Source of the DNA: an uncultured Bacteroidota bacterium
Lineage (GTDB): Bacteria; Bacteroidota; Bacteroidia; Chitinophagales; Saprospiraceae
DNA: 25,335 nucleotides
Assembly: GCA_937876435.1 (NCBI GenBank)
Contig: CALEIL010000355.1
Span: 1 to 25,335, forward strand
Direction of reading: 5' to 3'
In this document: in pieces, positions 23,539 through 25,335 of the stretch
Numbering within the stretch: the first letter of the stretch is position 1
Layout: each line of letters starts with the position of its first letter
Notes under the pieces: generated by a model
Told to the model about the DNA's origin: nothing
The model's database searches: none
Seen by the model: the letters and a program-made list of their open reading frames with translations, nothing else
Translations under genes and position numbers: made by a program

Positions 23539-23775
23539 ATTTAACAGCATATATTTCGTGTTGTGATAAAAATTCCTTACTATGTGTGCAGACCTTATTT
23601 TCCCCAATTGGTATCACTCTTAAGAGAAAGAAATTCGGTCGGTCGAATGTCAGAGGTGGCTCTCATGTAATATACGGCTACCGTTTGGCTGAATTGCTGC
23701 GATCATGCAGCATATAAACCGTGGTATGTCTGATCCACATACATAAATATTTTATCAACCCTTTGATAAGTAAAA
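23539..23775 (+). promoter_or_regulatory. Conserved 237-bp upstream region of cassette D (also at 15081-15317)
   Basis: It matches the region in front of cassette B over its whole length, with equal length to the ATG and about 90% identity by eye. CTCTTAAGAG (23617-23626) and TGCTGC-GATCAT-GCAGCA (23695-23712) are conserved exactly. Similarity ends after the eighth codon of the lipoprotein gene. Between the dispersed repeat and this region (23428-23538) only small hairpins such as GAGCTC-CCAGGC-GAGCTC are seen. Confidence 0.65.
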
Positions 23776-24378
23776 ATGAATACTATAAAATTTTATTCAG
23801 ACCTAAACCAATTAGTTCATAAAATATGTACTCAATGGAAGCATATATTACCCATTGTGTTAATATCAATACTTTGGTATTCCTGTGAACAGGAACCGAT
23901 AGTAGAAGAATCCCATTCTACAGAAATGGAAACACCAAATGATCTCTCGGATCTCCTTCCGAATCTGAATTTCGATATTGGCAATTCCAATTTTGTATCT
24001 CTTTCAATTGATACACTTGATATAGACCGGGGAATCAACACCCGGAGTTCGACCTGTGATGTAGATATCAGCATTACCAAGGGCTGGGGTAATGCAACTA
24101 AATACGATGTTTTAATATATTCAGTAGGTGATTCAACTGTTTATTTTGATGATTCTGTTTTACCTGGCACGTTTGGCTCGAATAGTGAAACGGTTGAAGA
24201 TATTGACGATACAAAAAGTTACAATATCAGGATTAACCCAGATTTTGGCAGTTCTTCAGAAAGATTTTCGTTTCGGATTACTACTCCCAGTCTGGCATAT
24301 ACCTATACCTTTGTCCTGGATACTACCGCTAATGAGGAAGGTGAGATAGACGGTTTTAATCATTTTGATTGTCCGTAA
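23776..24378 (+). CDS. Cassette D small protein: exported lipoprotein with one Cys...FDCP domain
   Basis: The 200-aa protein shares its first eight residues (MNTIKFYS) with the cassette B lipoprotein and then diverges. It has a basic segment, a hydrophobic core and the lipobox ILWYSC with Cys37 as the likely lipidated residue. An acidic linker follows. One ~106-aa unit runs from Cys94 (CDVDISITKGWGNATKYDVL), similar to the second unit of B (CDAEVAIEKYGGNATSYDVE), to the C-terminal FNHFDCP. Function is unknown. The large gene of cassette D starts about 60 bp downstream, after a hairpin. Confidence 0.83.
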   Translation: MNTIKFYSDLNQLVHKICTQWKHILPIVLISILWYSCEQEPIVEESHSTEMETPNDLSDLLPNLNFDIGNSNFVSLSIDTLDIDRGINTRSSTCDVDISITKGWGNATKYDVLIYSVGDSTVYFDDSVLPGTFGSNSETVEDIDDTKSYNIRINPDFGSSSERFSFRITTPSLAYTYTFVLDTTANEEGEIDGFNHFDCP

Positions 24379-24399
24379 AGTTTTATTTCACTAAATATG

Positions 24400-24439
24400 A
24401 ATCAGGAAAGACACTGTCCCGGTGTTTCCTGATTTCTTT
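24400..24439 (+). terminator. Intercistronic hairpin, terminator-like, cassette D
   Basis: AATCAGGAAA (24400-24409) pairs perfectly with TTTCCTGATT (24425-24434). CAC/GTG pairs may extend the stem inside. The T-rich TTTCTTT follows. It sits between the lipoprotein stop (24378) and the large gene start (24441). Confidence 0.65.
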
Positions 24440-24440
24440 A

Positions 24441-25335
24441 ATGCATATGAAATATCCAGGCTTTAAGATTTATTCACATCTGCGATATTCGGTGTTGATT
24501 TGGATTGGTATGGTGATTGGTTCATCCACCACCTTTGCTCAGAATATCTACAAGATCTGGTGGAACGGGACTTCTCTTGAATTGGTGAAATTTGACATGA
24601 CTACTTGTGAAAGTCAAGTATTGAAAAATTTAGCTGACGATCGTGAGCTGGGTGTTTATGGCGCCAGGGAGATTTCATTTCACCCGGATGGTTACCTATA
24701 CATAACTACTTTTACCGATACACATCACGTTTTTAAAATATTTAGATATCAACCTAATAATCAAAGGATAGAGGAATTTGCAATTTTAGATCTTCCCAAC
24801 CCTGCAAATCAGATTGCCATTTTCGAAGAGGGGAATGCAATTTTAAGCAGTGGAAACAATAGCGATGCCACCTTGATCTATGAATATAATCTTAGAAAGA
24901 GGGAGATAGTACGTGAAATCGACTTACCGGGTCTCCCTACTATTGCCAAAAATATTAATGGGATTGTAAAAGATAATAATTTACTTTTTGGAACAGCTAC
25001 CGATCAAAATACTACCGGCATCTGGTATATGGACACACAGGAATTTGACTCGACTACTTTCCGAAGTGATCAGTACTATAATCTGTCACAGCCGTCTATT
25101 TATTATCCGGCCTGCGGTCCTTGGCAGTTAATTTCATCTCAGGCATTAGACCGGAATCGAAATGAGCATCTCGTAGTGATGGATACCACGACGAAAACGA
25201 TCGGGGAATGGTGTGCCGGGTTTAGTTTCGATAATTATAATAATGGCACAGCAACTACGACCGACTTCCGCCAGTCCTCCCTCCGCATCGACCTGGACGC
25301 CGACAATTCCAGCGGCCACATCACCGCGGGTTATT
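24441..25335 (+). CDS. Cassette D large protein, 5' part: secreted T9SS-substrate paralogue, cut by the window edge
   Basis: The frame is open from the ATG at 24441 to the end of the window (298 codons). The start MHMKYPGFKIYSHLRYSVLI leads into a signal peptide ending near TTFAQ. The ATG at 24447 (MKYPGF) is an alternative. The propeller-like region contains ISFHPDGYLYITTF and IAIFEEGNAILSS. SIYYPACGPWQL matches IYFPACGPLQL of cassette B. The visible part ends in TDFRQSSLRIDLDADNSSGH (~273-292), the start of the conserved core. By analogy with the paralogues, Ig/PKD-like repeats and a type B CTD should follow outside the window; that part is inferred. Confidence 0.85.
   Translation, partial: MHMKYPGFKIYSHLRYSVLIWIGMVIGSSTTFAQNIYKIWWNGTSLELVKFDMTTCESQVLKNLADDRELGVYGAREISFHPDGYLYITTFTDTHHVFKIFRYQPNNQRIEEFAILDLPNPANQIAIFEEGNAILSSGNNSDATLIYEYNLRKREIVREIDLPGLPTIAKNINGIVKDNNLLFGTATDQNTTGIWYMDTQEFDSTTFRSDQYYNLSQPSIYYPACGPWQLISSQALDRNRNEHLVVMDTTTKTIGEWCAGFSFDNYNNGTATTTDFRQSSLRIDLDADNSSGHITAGY

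Noticed and set aside
6082..25335. Polymorphic toxin-immunity reading of the lipoprotein/large-protein pairs
   Set aside because: No toxin domain is visible and the large proteins end in a conserved sorting domain rather than a variable toxic tip. The lipoprotein lies upstream rather than downstream. It remains only a speculative possibility.

Overview
The window looks like a Bacteroidota chromosome, most like Saprospiraceae or a relative. The evidence is a TTTG-N20-TAnnTTTG promoter, weak or absent Shine-Dalgarno sites, an alpha2-type glycyl-tRNA synthetase, and several very large proteins ending in the gliding-motility-associated (CHU_C, type B) C-terminal domain that sends proteins through the type IX secretion system (T9SS).

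Left part (1-5.7 kb, + strand): the 3' end of an unrecognised gene, possibly a 6-bladed beta-propeller protein, closed by a strong terminator. Then comes the housekeeping block rplM-rpsI-rpsB-tsf with a consensus promoter, a structured leader and a strong terminator. It is followed by pyrH, a repeat-rich intergenic stretch, and a type II NADH dehydrogenase gene whose start overlaps a perfect 18-bp palindrome.

Middle (10.5-14.9 kb, - strand): an apparent operon of glycyl-tRNA synthetase, a secreted alpha/beta-hydrolase (its start overlaps the end of glyS) and a cytoplasmic S9 prolyl-oligopeptidase-type peptidase.

Accessory part: four paralogous copies of a two-gene cassette. Copy A (6.1-10.1 kb) is on the - strand. 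Copies B (15.1-19.2 kb), C (19.5-23.2 kb) and D (23.5 kb to the window edge) are on the + strand, head to tail. Each copy has a small lipoprotein of 200-320 aa, an intercistronic hairpin, and a ~950-980 aa T9SS substrate with a propeller-like N-terminus, a DLDxDNSS calcium-loop-like segment, Ig/PKD-like repeats and a type B CTD. Copies B and D share a ~237-bp upstream region, about 90% identical by eye, with two conserved palindromes. The lipoproteins contain one (C, D) or two (A, B) units of a ~100-aa Cys...F(D/E)C domain. In copy A a run of nine C throws the only plausible upstream start out of frame by one base. Copy B has eight C, in frame, at the corresponding place. This suggests phase-variable lipoprotein expression or a sequencing indel.

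I recognise the T9SS sorting domain but not the lipoprotein family, and I know of no described system made of this pair. A modular, possibly phase-variable surface adhesin or recognition family is my inference.
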